Shown: positions 16,971 to 25,348, counted from the first letter of the stretch. The stretch is DNA of 64,000 nt from Methanothrix harundinacea (GCA_002506535.1 DAXT01000014.1:30315-94314); one strand, 5' to 3'. Numbers and translations: made by a program. The notes: generated by a model not told the origin, from the letters alone.

Positions 16971-17073
16971 TTCTTCCCACCATTTGCTACTAATTAGGAA
17001 GAAATGATTGAAAATCCCAGGCCCCCCTTTCGGCGACCTTCGGCGGTTGGCTCGCCCCACCGTTGAGGAAGGC

Positions 17074-17099
17074 GGCGGCCGGATCCGGGGGTGGCCGCC
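17074..17099 (-). terminator. GC-rich inverted repeat downstream of the DUF1699 array
   Basis: GGCGGCC (17074-17080) and GGCCGCC (17093-17099) form a 7-bp stem with a 12-base loop, about 80 bases past the stop of the minus-strand gene ending at 17182. Confidence 0.3.
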
Positions 17100-17181
17100 A
17101 AGAAAAGGGATATGAAGACGGCCAAGACAGTCGATTTCGGGAGAATGACAAAAAGTTTTGGTCCAGGCTGCGCCTGGACGA

Positions 17182-17589
17182 TCAGGCGGTGAGCTTGGAC
17201 TTGGCGATGTACTTGATCAGGTCGGGGGCGAGCCTCGTCCTCCTCTGGATCGCGGCGGAGGCGTCCTCGATGGACTCGCCCTGCTTGATGAGGGCCCCGA
17301 TCTCCTCGATCGCCTCTTCGTCGACGACGTAGTACTCGTCGATGTCTTTTCTGTGACCCCAGACGTCCCCTTCCAGGAGGTCTATCCCCTGCATCTCCAG
17401 GAAGAGCTTGATCGCCTTGGACATCGTCTTGTGGTACGACGGGGGAACCTGGACGGCCCGGAGGCGCGGGCAGCTCCTCATCAGGTCGAGGAAGTCTACG
17501 TTGGAGGGCCTGAAGGCCAGGTGGACTATCCTCTCGTTGGGATTCAGCTCCGAGATCTCATCTTTTGAACTCACAACTCTAATTCTCAT
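17182..17589 (-). CDS. DUF1699 protein, copy 1
   Basis: A 135-residue soluble protein of the Methanosarcinales-restricted DUF1699 family; function unknown. Conserved blocks are MRIRVVSSKDEI, NERIVHLAFRPSNVDFLDLM, CPRLRAVQVPPSYHKTM, FLEMQGIDLLEGDVWGHRKDID with EYYVVDE, and a C-terminal helical pair ending RRTRLAPDLIKYIAKSK. That last part has the spacing of a small helix-turn-helix, which is a guess. ATG start after GAGGTGAATTGTC. It is the last of three tandem copies on the same strand, each with its own promoter; a conserved 25-bp element lies 53 bases upstream, and a 10-bp-arm palindrome lies between them. Confidence 0.85.
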   Translation of the reverse strand: MRIRVVSSKDEISELNPNERIVHLAFRPSNVDFLDLMRSCPRLRAVQVPPSYHKTMSKAIKLFLEMQGIDLLEGDVWGHRKDIDEYYVVDEEAIEEIGALIKQGESIEDASAAIQRRTRLAPDLIKYIAKSKLTA

Positions 17590-17606
17590 GACAATTCACC
17601 TCAACA

Positions 17607-17632
17607 AATACTAAGATGTGAATCTTAGTATT
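17607..17632 (-). promoter_or_regulatory. Perfect inverted repeat in the leader of DUF1699 copy 1
   Basis: AATACTAAGA (17607-17616) and TCTTAGTATT (17623-17632) are perfect 10-bp arms around a 6-base loop. The repeat overlaps the TATA-like CTATTAATAC and lies 18 bases before the start codon, so it could be an operator or an mRNA hairpin. Confidence 0.5.
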
Positions 17633-17641
17633 AATAGCCAA

Positions 17642-17666
17642 TTGTGTTGTATACTAACGTCCATAT
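17642..17666 (-). promoter_or_regulatory. 25-bp upstream element, DUF1699 copy 1
   Basis: Written on the plus strand the element is TTGTG, eight variable bases, then TAAYGTCCAKAT. It occurs upstream of all three tandem copies at nearly the same distance (46-53 bases) from the start codon, while the surrounding intergenic DNA is not alike. It lies just upstream of the TATA-like CTATTAATA. Confidence 0.55.
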
Positions 17667-17941
17667 GGATCGCCAAATCTATGAAGACGCGACGCATGCC
17701 CGGCTTCAGCCCCGAGGGATCCCTCCTCGTCCATGCGAAAATATAGCATCATACCGGCCGGGTCTTGGTGGATTAAGAAGTCGTGTATCCAAGATCACTT
17801 TCTTAAGACATTTATCGATAGAATTATGGAAGATATGTCGCACCCTCGCCCATGCCCAAACCGCCTCTGGAGGGCAATTGTACGGTAAAAGAAGGGATGT
17901 GGGATGGCGAGGATCTTGCAGTCCGAGGACCGCCTGAGGTT

Positions 17942-18349
17942 TCAGGCGGTGATCTTGGACTTGGCGATGTACTTGATCAGGTCGGGGGCGAGCCTCGTCT
18001 TCCTCTGGATCGCGGCGGCTGCGTTCTGGATCGACTCGCCTTCCTTTATCATGGCCCCGATCTCCTCGATCGCAACTTCGTCGACGACGTAGTACTCGTC
18101 GATGTCCTTTCTGTGACCCCAGACGTCCCCCTCCAGAAGGGTGACCCCCTGCATATCGAGGAAGAGCTTGATCGCCTTGGAGAGGGTCTTGTGGTAGGAG
18201 GGTGGAACCTGGACGACCCGGAGGCGCGGGCAGCTCTTCATCAGGTCGAGGAAGTCTACGTTGGAGGGTCTGAAGGCCAGGTGGACGTTCCTCTCGTTGG
18301 GACCGAGGTCCGATATCTCTTCTTTTGAACTGACGACTCTAATCTTCAT
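17942..18349 (-). CDS. DUF1699 protein, copy 2
   Basis: A 135-residue paralogue very close to copy 1: MKIRVVSSKEEISDL, NERNVHLAFRPSNVDFLDLM, CPRLRVVQVPPSYHKT, GDVWGHRKDIDEYYVVDE and RKTRLAPDLIKYIAKSKI. Long stretches of DNA are also nearly identical between copies 1 and 2, which points to recent duplication. ATG 18349 follows AAAGGTGAAAGACC. A 6-bp-arm inverted repeat lies at 18367-18382 and the shared 25-bp element at 18401-18425. Function unknown. Confidence 0.85.
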   Translation of the reverse strand: MKIRVVSSKEEISDLGPNERNVHLAFRPSNVDFLDLMKSCPRLRVVQVPPSYHKTLSKAIKLFLDMQGVTLLEGDVWGHRKDIDEYYVVDEVAIEEIGAMIKEGESIQNAAAAIQRKTRLAPDLIKYIAKSKITA

Positions 18350-18366
18350 GGTCTTTCACCTTTACA

Positions 18367-18382
18367 ATTACAAAGATGTAAT
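18367..18382 (-). promoter_or_regulatory. Inverted repeat in the leader of DUF1699 copy 2
   Basis: ATTACA (18367-18372) and TGTAAT (18377-18382) are perfect 6-bp arms around AAGA. It holds the same place relative to the gene as the longer palindrome before copy 1, although the arms differ in sequence. Confidence 0.35.
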
Positions 18383-18400
18383 CAATGTACTTATAGTTAC

Positions 18401-18425
18401 TTGTGATGTATAGTAACGTCCATAT
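18401..18425 (-). promoter_or_regulatory. 25-bp upstream element, DUF1699 copy 2
   Basis: Matches the element before copy 1 at 23 of 25 positions and lies 52 bases before the start codon. On the minus strand it is followed by a TATA-like CTATAAGTAC. Confidence 0.55.
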
Positions 18426-19060
18426 TCAGTCTGGCACGTGATAACAGGTATCATAGAGCTTCGAAATTATGACAGCATAGATGATTCTCTTGATAAAATT
18501 GGACCTTATTTGCCCCCGTCTTTCGCTGCAAATAGATCATTACGCCCCATTACCGCCCCGACGGGATATCGCTACCTCTCACCTTTGATGATCCTCTCCA
18601 TCCCAAACCAGGTGGTTCCTCGAGGACTCGGATCGAAGACAGAATCGGAAGATCCCGGCCGTCAATATGGATGGTCTCTCTTAGATGCCGGGTCCAGGCA
18701 GCCGCAGCCACCAGGTGGCTATCCAGGGCCTTGCGACGTCGTTGATGAGATCGTTCGCAATCCCCGCATCCTCTGTTATATCCTCTTTCGCCTCTCAGAT
18801 GGGATCGATCTTTCGGATCTGCAGGAAGGACAGCGCCGCTATTGATATGGTCCTTTAGCTGACCCATCCGGGAACGATCCCCGATCTTCGAGGCAGGAAG
18901 CGTCCGCCGTCTCCGATGGAGATATCCAAAAATTGAGGGGTCGAATGGTTTATCCGCGAAAGATAGATGCGGGGTGTCAGATTCATCGGCGGCCCAAATC
19001 CTCTTCAAAATGCAAGAAGATCGGCGGAGGGGCACCTCCGCCCGACGGGTGGTTCGAATC
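18426..19060. other. Intergenic region, possible decayed gene on the minus strand
   Basis: No intact gene with protein character. Between about 18700 and 18850 the minus strand gives short segments in two frames, LSFLQIRKIDPI then a stop, followed by AKEDITEDAGIANDLINDVA, that read like pieces of a real protein broken by a stop. The source family is not recognised. The rest shows nothing. Confidence 0.3.
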
Positions 19061-19468
19061 TCAAACTGCGATCTTCGATTTTGCTATGTATTTTATGAGA
19101 TCTGGAGCCAGTCTCGTCTTCTTCATGATCTGCTCCGTCGCCTCTTCTATGGTCACCCCTTCCGAGATCATAGACTCGATCTCGCTGATAGTCTCGTCGT
19201 TTATCATGAAGTATTCGTCGATGTCTTTTCTGTGACCCCAGACGTCGCCCTGGAGGAGGTCGATCCCCTGCATCTCCAGGAAGAGCTGGATCGCCCTGGA
19301 CATGGTCTTGTGGTAGGATGGCGGGACCTGTATGGCCCGGAGCCTCGGGCATATCTTCATCAGGTTCAGGAAGTCGACGTTTGATGCCCTGAAGGCGAGA
19401 TGGACTATCCTCTCGTTGGGGTTCAGATCCGGTATCTCATTTTTTGAGCTGACAACTCTAACTCTCAT
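19061..19468 (-). CDS. DUF1699 protein, copy 3
   Basis: A 135-residue paralogue, a little more distant than copies 1 and 2: MRVRVVSSKNEIPDL, NERIVHLAFRASNVDFLNLM, CPRLRAIQVPPSYHKTMSRA, FLEMQGIDLLQGDVWGHRKD with IDEYFMIND, and KKTRLAPDLIKYIAKSKI. ATG 19468; the leader lacks the palindrome of copies 1 and 2 but keeps the 25-bp element (19514-19538) and a TATA-like CTATTAGTATTTTG. Function unknown. A different fourth and fifth copy lie 37 kb away. Confidence 0.85.
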   Translation of the reverse strand: MRVRVVSSKNEIPDLNPNERIVHLAFRASNVDFLNLMKICPRLRAIQVPPSYHKTMSRAIQLFLEMQGIDLLQGDVWGHRKDIDEYFMINDETISEIESMISEGVTIEEATEQIMKKTRLAPDLIKYIAKSKIAV

Positions 19469-20060
19469 AAATCCTCACTAATGGCGAGATGAAAACAAAA
19501 TACTAATAGACACTTGTGACGCCCACTAATGTCCAGATCGGATTATTGGAGCGATAACGTCTCCTAACGGAGGACTGATCGGGACCGTCGAGGGGATCTT
19601 TCGGTCCTAAACGCCGTATATTTTCCGGGATTGATCTGGAAACCACCTCCTCCTACTTCGAATAACAATTTATCAAACCTTCATAACAATCAAAGAGTAA
19701 TGGCGCGGGTTCGCAGCTGGCGACCCTCCTCGATCTCGATGGCCTATATCGAAGAAAAGTTGGCACCCCTCTCCTTTGGTTCCGACGACGGTCTATCTCG
19801 GATGGTCGGCGCCCCGTTCTCTTCAGAGCCGCCCTCTTCGCCGCGGTGGAACCTCGCATCCCACCATATCGGAGAGAGCCGTTACGATATTATTCCCGGA
19901 CGCCGTCATATTTTTAACCCTTTGATCGAAACCTGCCGGTCGGTCCGGACGGCCGCCGATGCGAGAGGGAGTCCAGATGACGATATCAAAGAGAAGTGTT
20001 ACGATTGGATAAATGCCATCCCCCCGAAGAGTCGACGGGGATTCAACCGTTGGTTTTGCA
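19469..20060. other. Intergenic region upstream of the CxxCxxCC protein
   Basis: Contains the promoter of DUF1699 copy 3 at its left end. An open frame covers 19631-20155 on the plus strand, but its composition does not look like protein and it overlaps the next gene in another frame. A TATA-like GGATAAATG near 20005 may serve the next gene. Nothing else seen. Confidence 0.4.
19514..19538 (-). promoter_or_regulatory. 25-bp upstream element, DUF1699 copy 3
   Basis: Keeps TTGTG and TAATGTCCAGAT with eight bases between, 46 bases before the start codon. It is the most divergent of the three elements. Confidence 0.5.
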
Positions 20061-20336
20061 ATGATAGACGGATGGATTCGAAGGAGATTATTCTGGTATC
20101 TCAGAAGGGAGGACGTGGCGGCTTGGTCCGCCAAGAAAGTCGGAGGATGCAATAGATGCGGCAGATGCTGCAGGGGGTGCCCCGCATTCGATGCCAAAGG
20201 GATGCGCTGCCGGATATACGCCCACCGGCCTGAGATCTGCAAGGCATTCCCTCCGGTCCCCAGGGATATAGTGGGGGTTGAGAGCTGTGGATACAAGTTT
20301 GAGACTGAGGTCCGAACGGGATCCCAGGATACTTAG
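20061..20336 (+). CDS. YkgJ-type zinc/iron-chelating CxxCxxCC protein
   Basis: A 91-residue cytoplasmic protein. CNRCGRCCRGCPAF is the CxxCxxCC block of the YkgJ family, followed by MRCRIYAHRPEICKAFPP and a last Cys (ESCGYKF), the usual spacing of the metal-binding cysteines. The family binds Zn or Fe-S in proteins of mostly unknown role. The frame opens at ATG 20013; ATG 20061 gives a compact N-terminus (MIDGWIRRRLFWYL) and is preferred, but neither start has a clear ribosome-binding site. No obvious partner nearby. Confidence 0.7.
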   Translation: MIDGWIRRRLFWYLRREDVAAWSAKKVGGCNRCGRCCRGCPAFDAKGMRCRIYAHRPEICKAFPPVPRDIVGVESCGYKFETEVRTGSQDT

Positions 20337-20539
20337 ACGAGCGAATTCTCTTGAAACGCCTCGACTTCGGTTCCAGTAGCGGAGATCTGAGAAGGGGGTT
20401 GGGATATCTATAATCTTCCATCGGTCGCAGGAGAACCCCCGGGAGTGGGGCTTCTAATCCGATCCTTATTCATCTCCACCAGGTTTAAATAACTTATAAT
20501 AATCTCTCCCCGGAGAAAAGGTTCAGGCTGGCAACCCTT

Positions 20540-20812
20540 ATGAACGTTGACGAGATAGTCAGGTGGGTCCTCAGCGCAGATCGGCGCCTTCTATTGATGA
20601 GGACGATCAGACATTCCAGGGTGGTTAAGGCATCGGAAGTGGCTCGAAGTACGGATCGATCGATCCAGAATATAAGCCGAGCGATAAAGGAGTGCGAAGA
20701 GCTGGAACTGGTGGAGTGCATAACCCCCGAGAAGCATACTTGGAAAAAGTACATGCTCACCGACCGGGGCCATCACGTTTTGAGAGAACTAGAAAAACAC
20801 AAGATGATCTGA
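20540..20812 (+). CDS. Winged-helix transcriptional regulator
   Basis: A 90-residue DNA-binding protein with one winged helix: DRRLLLMRTIRHSRVVKASEVA is helix 1-2, TDRSIQNISRAIKECEELELVECI the recognition helix and wing, and KYMLTDRGHHVLREL the end, as in archaeal ArsR/MarR-like regulators. A TATA-like TTTAAATAACTTATAATAAT lies at 20485-20503, about 40 bases before ATG 20540. The gene is 21 bases upstream of pycB on the same strand, so it may be co-transcribed with it and regulate carboxylation; that role is inference. Confidence 0.75.
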   Translation: MNVDEIVRWVLSADRRLLLMRTIRHSRVVKASEVARSTDRSIQNISRAIKECEELELVECITPEKHTWKKYMLTDRGHHVLRELEKHKMI

Positions 20813-20833
20813 ATTAGATGGAAGGTTGATCTC

Positions 20834-22540
20834 ATGGGTAAAGTAAGGATAACTGAAACGGTCTTCAGAGATGCTCATCAATCACTTCTTGCCACCAGGA
20901 TGAGAACAAGGGACATGCTCCCGATAGCAGAGAAGCTCGACGAGGTGGGCTTCTTCTCCATGGAGGTCTGGGGGGGGGCCACCTTCGACTCCTGCATCAG
21001 GTACCTGAACGAAGACCCCTGGGAGAGGCTGCGGGCCCTGAAGCTCGCCATGCCCAACACCCCCCTCCAGATGCTCCTGCGGGGCCAGAACCTGGTGGGA
21101 TACCGCCACTACGCCGACGACCTGGTGGTGAAGTTCGTCGAGAGGGCGGCGGCAAACGGGGTAGACATATTCAGGATCTTCGACGCCGTCAACGACATCC
21201 GAAACATGACCGTCGCCATCAAGGCCGCAAAAGATATGGACGCCCACGTCCAGGGCTGCGTCTGCTACACCACAAGCCCGGTCCATTCCATCGGGCAGTT
21301 CACCAAGATGGCGGTGGAGCTAGCCGACCTCGGCTGCGACTCTCTCTGCATCAAGGACATGGCCGGACTGATCCTCCCCCATGACGCCTACGATCTCGTC
21401 CATTCGATGAAAGAGGAGACCGACATCCCTGTCTGCCTCCACTCCCACTGCACCAGCGGGATGGCTCCCATGAGCTTCCTCTTCGGCTGCGAGGCGGGGG
21501 TAGACATCCTCGACACCGCCATATCCCCCCTCGGCTGGGGAACCTCTCACCCCCCCACCGAGTCGATCGTCGCGGCCCTGGAGGGGACCCCCTACGAGAC
21601 CGGTCTCGACCTCAAGCTCCTGACGGAGATCAAGAGGTACTTCGAGAAGCTGATGGAGGTCTACGCCCCCCTCTTCAACCCCATCTCCGCCAGGGTCGAT
21701 ACCAACGTCCTCGTCTACCAGGTCCCGGGCGGGATGCTCTCAAACCTCGTCTCCCAGCTGATCGAGCAGAAGGCCCTCGACAAGTACGACGAGGTCCTCG
21801 CCGAGATCCCGAGGGTTAGGGAGGATCTGGGGTATCCGCCCCTCGTCACCCCCACCAGCCAGATCGTGGGAAGCCAGGCGGTCCTCAACGTCCTCACCGG
21901 CGAGAGGTACAAGGCCGTCCCCAAGGAGGTGAAGGATTACGTCAAGGGGCTCTACGGCCGGTCTCCCGGGGAGATCAACCCCAAGATCAAGGCAGAGATC
22001 CTGGAGGACGAGGAGTCTATCGACGTCAGGCCCGCGGACCTGATCCCCCTCGAGTACGATAAGATGAAGGCCGAGGCGGAAGGCAAGGGGCTCGTCAGGA
22101 GGGAGGAGGACGTCCTCACATACGCCCTGTATCCCCAGGTGGCGGAGAAGTTCCTCAAGGGGGAGGCGAAAGAGGAGGTCCTCAAGAAGGCGGCGTCTGC
22201 AGATCTCCAGACAGGGGCCATCGGTGGAAAGCCGGCGGCCTTCAACGTCGAGGTCGACGGCGAGGCGTACCTCGTCAAGGTCGCTCCGGCGGGGATCTCC
22301 GTCGAGGCGGCGGAGCCGAAGGCCCCCAAGGATGGCGTGACGGTCCCGATGCAGGGGGTCATCATCCGCTACCTGGTCAAGAAGGGCGACAAGGTCTCCA
22401 AAGGGGACGCCGTCGCCGTCCTCGAGGCGATGAAGATGGAGAACAACGTCTCCGCCAACAAGGACGGCTCCGTCGCGGAGATCTTCGCCGATGTCGGGGC
22501 GACGGTATCCCCGGGCGACATATTGATGTCCATCGACTGA
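20834..22540 (+). CDS. pycB: Pyruvate carboxylase subunit B
   Basis: The 568-residue carboxyltransferase plus biotin-carrier subunit of the archaeal two-subunit pyruvate carboxylase, which makes oxaloacetate from pyruvate for biosynthesis. The N-terminal TIM barrel shows ETVFRDAHQSLLATRMRTRD, the active-site CIKDMAGL Lys and the metal ligands HSHCTSG. The C-terminal 70 residues are the biotinyl domain with EAMKMENN, whose Lys is biotinylated. A Pro/Ala linker precedes it. ATG 20834 with GGAAGGTTGAT upstream. The biotin carboxylase partner (pycA) is not in this window, and oxaloacetate decarboxylase membrane subunits are absent, which favours PycB. Confidence 0.93.
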   Translation: MGKVRITETVFRDAHQSLLATRMRTRDMLPIAEKLDEVGFFSMEVWGGATFDSCIRYLNEDPWERLRALKLAMPNTPLQMLLRGQNLVGYRHYADDLVVKFVERAAANGVDIFRIFDAVNDIRNMTVAIKAAKDMDAHVQGCVCYTTSPVHSIGQFTKMAVELADLGCDSLCIKDMAGLILPHDAYDLVHSMKEETDIPVCLHSHCTSGMAPMSFLFGCEAGVDILDTAISPLGWGTSHPPTESIVAALEGTPYETGLDLKLLTEIKRYFEKLMEVYAPLFNPISARVDTNVLVYQVPGGMLSNLVSQLIEQKALDKYDEVLAEIPRVREDLGYPPLVTPTSQIVGSQAVLNVLTGERYKAVPKEVKDYVKGLYGRSPGEINPKIKAEILEDEESIDVRPADLIPLEYDKMKAEAEGKGLVRREEDVLTYALYPQVAEKFLKGEAKEEVLKKAASADLQTGAIGGKPAAFNVEVDGEAYLVKVAPAGISVEAAEPKAPKDGVTVPMQGVIIRYLVKKGDKVSKGDAVAVLEAMKMENNVSANKDGSVAEIFADVGATVSPGDILMSID

Positions 22541-22586
22541 AGACCGTCTGCCAAATCTGCCCAACTCAAAGGAAAATGGACAGTAA

Positions 22587-22619
22587 GGGACGGTAAAGGG
22601 ACGGTAAAGGGACGGTAAA
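22587..22619. repeat. Tandem 11-bp repeat before argB
   Basis: Three perfect copies of GGGACGGTAAA (22587-22619), with degraded copies on both sides (TGGACAGTAA upstream, GGGAAGG downstream). The last partial copy supplies the purine-rich ribosome-binding site of argB. Confidence 0.75.
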
Positions 22620-22634
22620 GGGAAGGATCTGCTG

Positions 22635-23513
22635 ATGTCGGTCAAAAGGGAACAGGTGCTCATCGAGGCGCTCCCGTACCTCCGGGAGTTCTGCGACTCG
22701 ATCATGGTGATAAAGATAGGCGGATCGATCATGTCGGACAAGGAGGTTCTGGACACTTTCGTCCAAGACCTCGTCCTCCTCCGGTACGTCGGGATCCATC
22801 CCGTCGTCGTCCACGGGGGCGGCCCCGAGATCTCCGAGAAGATGGCCCGGTTCGGCAAGAAGTCCGTCTTCGTCGGGGGCCTGCGGGTGACCGACGAGGA
22901 GACGCTGGAGATCGCGAGGATGGTCCTCCTCGGGAACATCAACTCCAGCCTCGTCACCCTCATAGGTAAGCACGGCGGCAAGGGGATCGGCCTCTCCGGC
23001 AAAGACGGCCAGCTCCTCATTGCGACGAAGAAGGCGCCTATCGTCGTTGACGGGGAGGAGGCGCCGATAGACCTCGGATGGGTCGGGGAGGTCGTCCGGG
23101 TCAACCCCGAGATCCTCCTCATCACCGCCGGGAAGGGTTACATCCCCGTCATATCCCCCATAGCCGTCGACGGCGAGGGAAACAACCTCAACGTCAACGC
23201 CGACACCGCCGCCGGGGTGATCGCCATAGCCCTGGGCGCGAAGAAGCTGATCTCGGTCACCGACGTCGAGGGGGTCAAGCTGAAGCCCGAGGACCCCAAC
23301 AGCGTCATCTCAAGTTTTCGCATATCAGAGTTCAGGAGGATGGTCGACGAGAAGGTGATCACCGGCGGTATGATCCCGAAGGTGGAGGCCTGCGTCAAGG
23401 CCGTCGAGGGCGGGGTCCAGTCGGCCCACATCGTCGACGGGAGGAGGCCCCACGCCCTCCTCCTCGAACTATTCACCGACACCGGCGTCGGGACGATGAT
23501 CGAGAGGGGATGA
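22635..23513 (+). CDS. argB: Acetylglutamate kinase
   Basis: A 292-residue amino-acid kinase that phosphorylates N-acetyl-L-glutamate in arginine biosynthesis. VIKIGGSIM holds the ATP-binding Lys and GG, VVVHGGGPEIS the substrate loop, and NLNVNADTAAG and ITGGMIPKVEAC the nucleotide-binding motifs. Length matches the family. ATG 22635, with GGGAAGGATCT at the end of the 11-bp repeat array. Other arg genes are not adjacent. Confidence 0.95.
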   Translation: MSVKREQVLIEALPYLREFCDSIMVIKIGGSIMSDKEVLDTFVQDLVLLRYVGIHPVVVHGGGPEISEKMARFGKKSVFVGGLRVTDEETLEIARMVLLGNINSSLVTLIGKHGGKGIGLSGKDGQLLIATKKAPIVVDGEEAPIDLGWVGEVVRVNPEILLITAGKGYIPVISPIAVDGEGNNLNVNADTAAGVIAIALGAKKLISVTDVEGVKLKPEDPNSVISSFRISEFRRMVDEKVITGGMIPKVEACVKAVEGGVQSAHIVDGRRPHALLLELFTDTGVGTMIERG

Positions 23514-23545
23514 GGGCCCCTCACGGTCGGATATATTTTCCTGGG

Positions 23546-25348
23546 TCATTCTATGTTGCCGGAGCGTTTTACTTTAGGTTCGCTATCTTCGGATATATCC
23601 CAGGCACCTCTTTTGTTATCTCGCAGGTCGTTGTATTCGATGACGCCGCAGCCACCTAAGTGAATCCATACAGCTTCGAAGTTGTTTCTGTTGATACGGT
23701 TTTGGCGTACGTTGGGGTTCCCCCCAAATGTTATCTCCACTCCAGAATAGGCGTTTCCAAAAATGTCGTTCTCTTCCAGGATACCCAGCCCGTTATTGCT
23801 GATTTCGACTCCGTGCGTCATCCCGTCGTGAATTTTGTTTCGTCGTAGAGTCGGGTTTCCGCCCGTCGTAATCTGCACCCCAGAGTTGGCGTTTCCGAAA
23901 ATGTCGTTCTCTTCCAGGATACCTTGACCGTTATTGCTGATTTCGACTCCGTGCGTCTTCCCGTCGTGAATTTTGTTTCTGCGTAGGGTCGGATTCCCGC
24001 CTGTTTCAATCGTCACACCGGTGCTGGCATTTCTGAATATTTCATTTTCTTCGATAATTCCCAGACCATTCTTGAAGACTAATATTCCATTTCTTTTTCC
24101 TTCGTAGATCTTGTTTTTGCGGAGCTTTGGGTTTCCGCCTGTCGTAATCTGCACCCCAGAGTTGGTGTTTTCGAATATCTCGTTTTCTTCTAAAATTCCA
24201 TTACCGTTATCATAGACGAATACTCCGACGCTGTTTCCTTTGTATATCTTGTTTCTTCGGAGGGTCGGGTTTCCGTTCTTCCAAATACGCACTCCGACGT
24301 CGGTGTTTCCGAAAATATCGTTATCTTCCAGCGTTCCCCTTCCGGTTTGCCAGACAAGTACTCCGCTTTTTTGACCGTCATGAATCTTGTTGCTTCGGAG
24401 GCGCGGATCAGCGCCGTCGTGAATGGCGACGCAGGCTTCGCTTTGGCTGGATATGTCGCAGTACTCCAGCTTAAGTCTTCCCTGACCGATATCTACGCCG
24501 TAAAGCTCTTCTTCTCCACCCATCTGGCGCAGTGTCAGATTGGCCACCCGACCGTTGGTGGTTTTAAAGACGATGGCGCTCTTTCTCATTGCCTGAATCT
24601 CGATCTCGTCTCGTTCTCCTTCGCCGACGATCTCCAGGGGCTTGTCGATGACGAGGCCCTCCTGGTAAAGGCCGGGGCGGACCAAAATTTTGTCGCCGGG
24701 ATTTGCCGCTTCGATCGCTTCGGAGATGGTTGCGTAGTCGCCGCGGCACATTGGATCAACTATTAGTGTAGAATTTCTTTTGGATGTATGAGGGATATGC
24801 TTCTTGGGCTCGTCGATTTTTGGTGATGGGGAAACAACCTCCTCTAAAGCATCACGGATCTGGACTGCAAGAGATGCCATCTTTTTTCGAGCCACCGAAG
24901 AATCGAAAGGCTCAAATCTCAACTCTCGCCAATCTACATATTGTCGCTTGTTAATTATTTGGGCCAGCTTATCGTTCTTTCGCCGGACGCCGTCTTTGAG
25001 TAACGGCGTCTCGATATAGTAAACCGGGAGGATAAGGTCTTCTCGCCCTAAGTCCTTCTCTCGCTCCAGAAACTTCTCTAATTCTTTGCGGCATTCTATG
25101 CTCTTGAAGAAGTTGGGAGTAATGATGGGTATGATGAACGTGGCGGAATTAAGCGATTCGTCAACCTGTGTCCTCCAGGCGTGTCCCCACTTTATATCTT
25201 TTCTATCCTGGAATATTAAAAAGTTCTCGCCTGTATAAACACGCACTTCGCCGCTCAGCCTTTGGCAAAATGTAGTCAGGGCCCCGCCATCGTGCTCGTC
25301 ATCGAAGTGGGAGTAGCTCATGAATGCTATCGGCTTTTCACCCGTCAT
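23546..25348 (-). CDS. TIR-domain protein with C-terminal right-handed beta-helix
   Basis: A 600-residue protein. Residues 1-150 match TIR domains: KPIAFMSYSHFDDEHDGG, IFQDRKDIKWGHAWR, SATFIIPIITPNFFKS and CRKELEKFLE; the Glu of CRKELE is at the place of the catalytic Glu in NAD-cleaving TIRs. After a 50-residue linker, residues about 205-600 are a parallel beta-helix with NosD-like opening DYATISEAIEAANPGDKILVRPG and about ten coils of NPTLRRNKIHDG, GVEISNNG, GILEENDIF, GNANSGVQIT. No signal peptide. GC content of the helix part is lower than in the neighbours. It lies 107 bases downstream of a SLATT gene on the same strand. TIR plus SLATT context suggests a conflict or defence role; the beta-helix would be the sensor. 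Inference. Confidence 0.8.
   Translation of the reverse strand: MTGEKPIAFMSYSHFDDEHDGGALTTFCQRLSGEVRVYTGENFLIFQDRKDIKWGHAWRTQVDESLNSATFIIPIITPNFFKSIECRKELEKFLEREKDLGREDLILPVYYIETPLLKDGVRRKNDKLAQIINKRQYVDWRELRFEPFDSSVARKKMASLAVQIRDALEEVVSPSPKIDEPKKHIPHTSKRNSTLIVDPMCRGDYATISEAIEAANPGDKILVRPGLYQEGLVIDKPLEIVGEGERDEIEIQAMRKSAIVFKTTNGRVANLTLRQMGGEEELYGVDIGQGRLKLEYCDISSQSEACVAIHDGADPRLRSNKIHDGQKSGVLVWQTGRGTLEDNDIFGNTDVGVRIWKNGNPTLRRNKIYKGNSVGVFVYDNGNGILEENEIFENTNSGVQITTGGNPKLRKNKIYEGKRNGILVFKNGLGIIEENEIFRNASTGVTIETGGNPTLRRNKIHDGKTHGVEISNNGQGILEENDIFGNANSGVQITTGGNPTLRRNKIHDGMTHGVEISNNGLGILEENDIFGNAYSGVEITFGGNPNVRQNRINRNNFEAVWIHLGGCGVIEYNDLRDNKRGAWDISEDSEPKVKRSGNIE
23690..24420. repeat. 138-bp tandem repeats inside the beta-helix region
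   Basis: The beta-helix coils are encoded by tandem units of about 138 bases (46 residues, two coils). Near-identical blocks start near 23823 and 23961, with more diverged units toward 24400. Such repeats can change copy number by recombination. Confidence 0.6.

Noticed and set aside
17607..18425. Insertion-sequence ends flanking the DUF1699 copies
   Set aside because: The palindromes differ between copies, lie at fixed promoter positions, and there is no transposase.
19040..19070. GGTTCGAATC, like a tRNA T-loop
   Set aside because: It overlaps the end of DUF1699 copy 3, and no acceptor stem, D-arm or anticodon arm can be formed around it.
20834..22540. Oxaloacetate decarboxylase alpha subunit instead of PycB
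   Set aside because: No membrane beta or gamma subunit is nearby, and methanogens use this protein as pyruvate carboxylase subunit B.
23690..24420. CRISPR array
   Set aside because: The repeats have a 138-base period, no spacers and a continuous reading frame.
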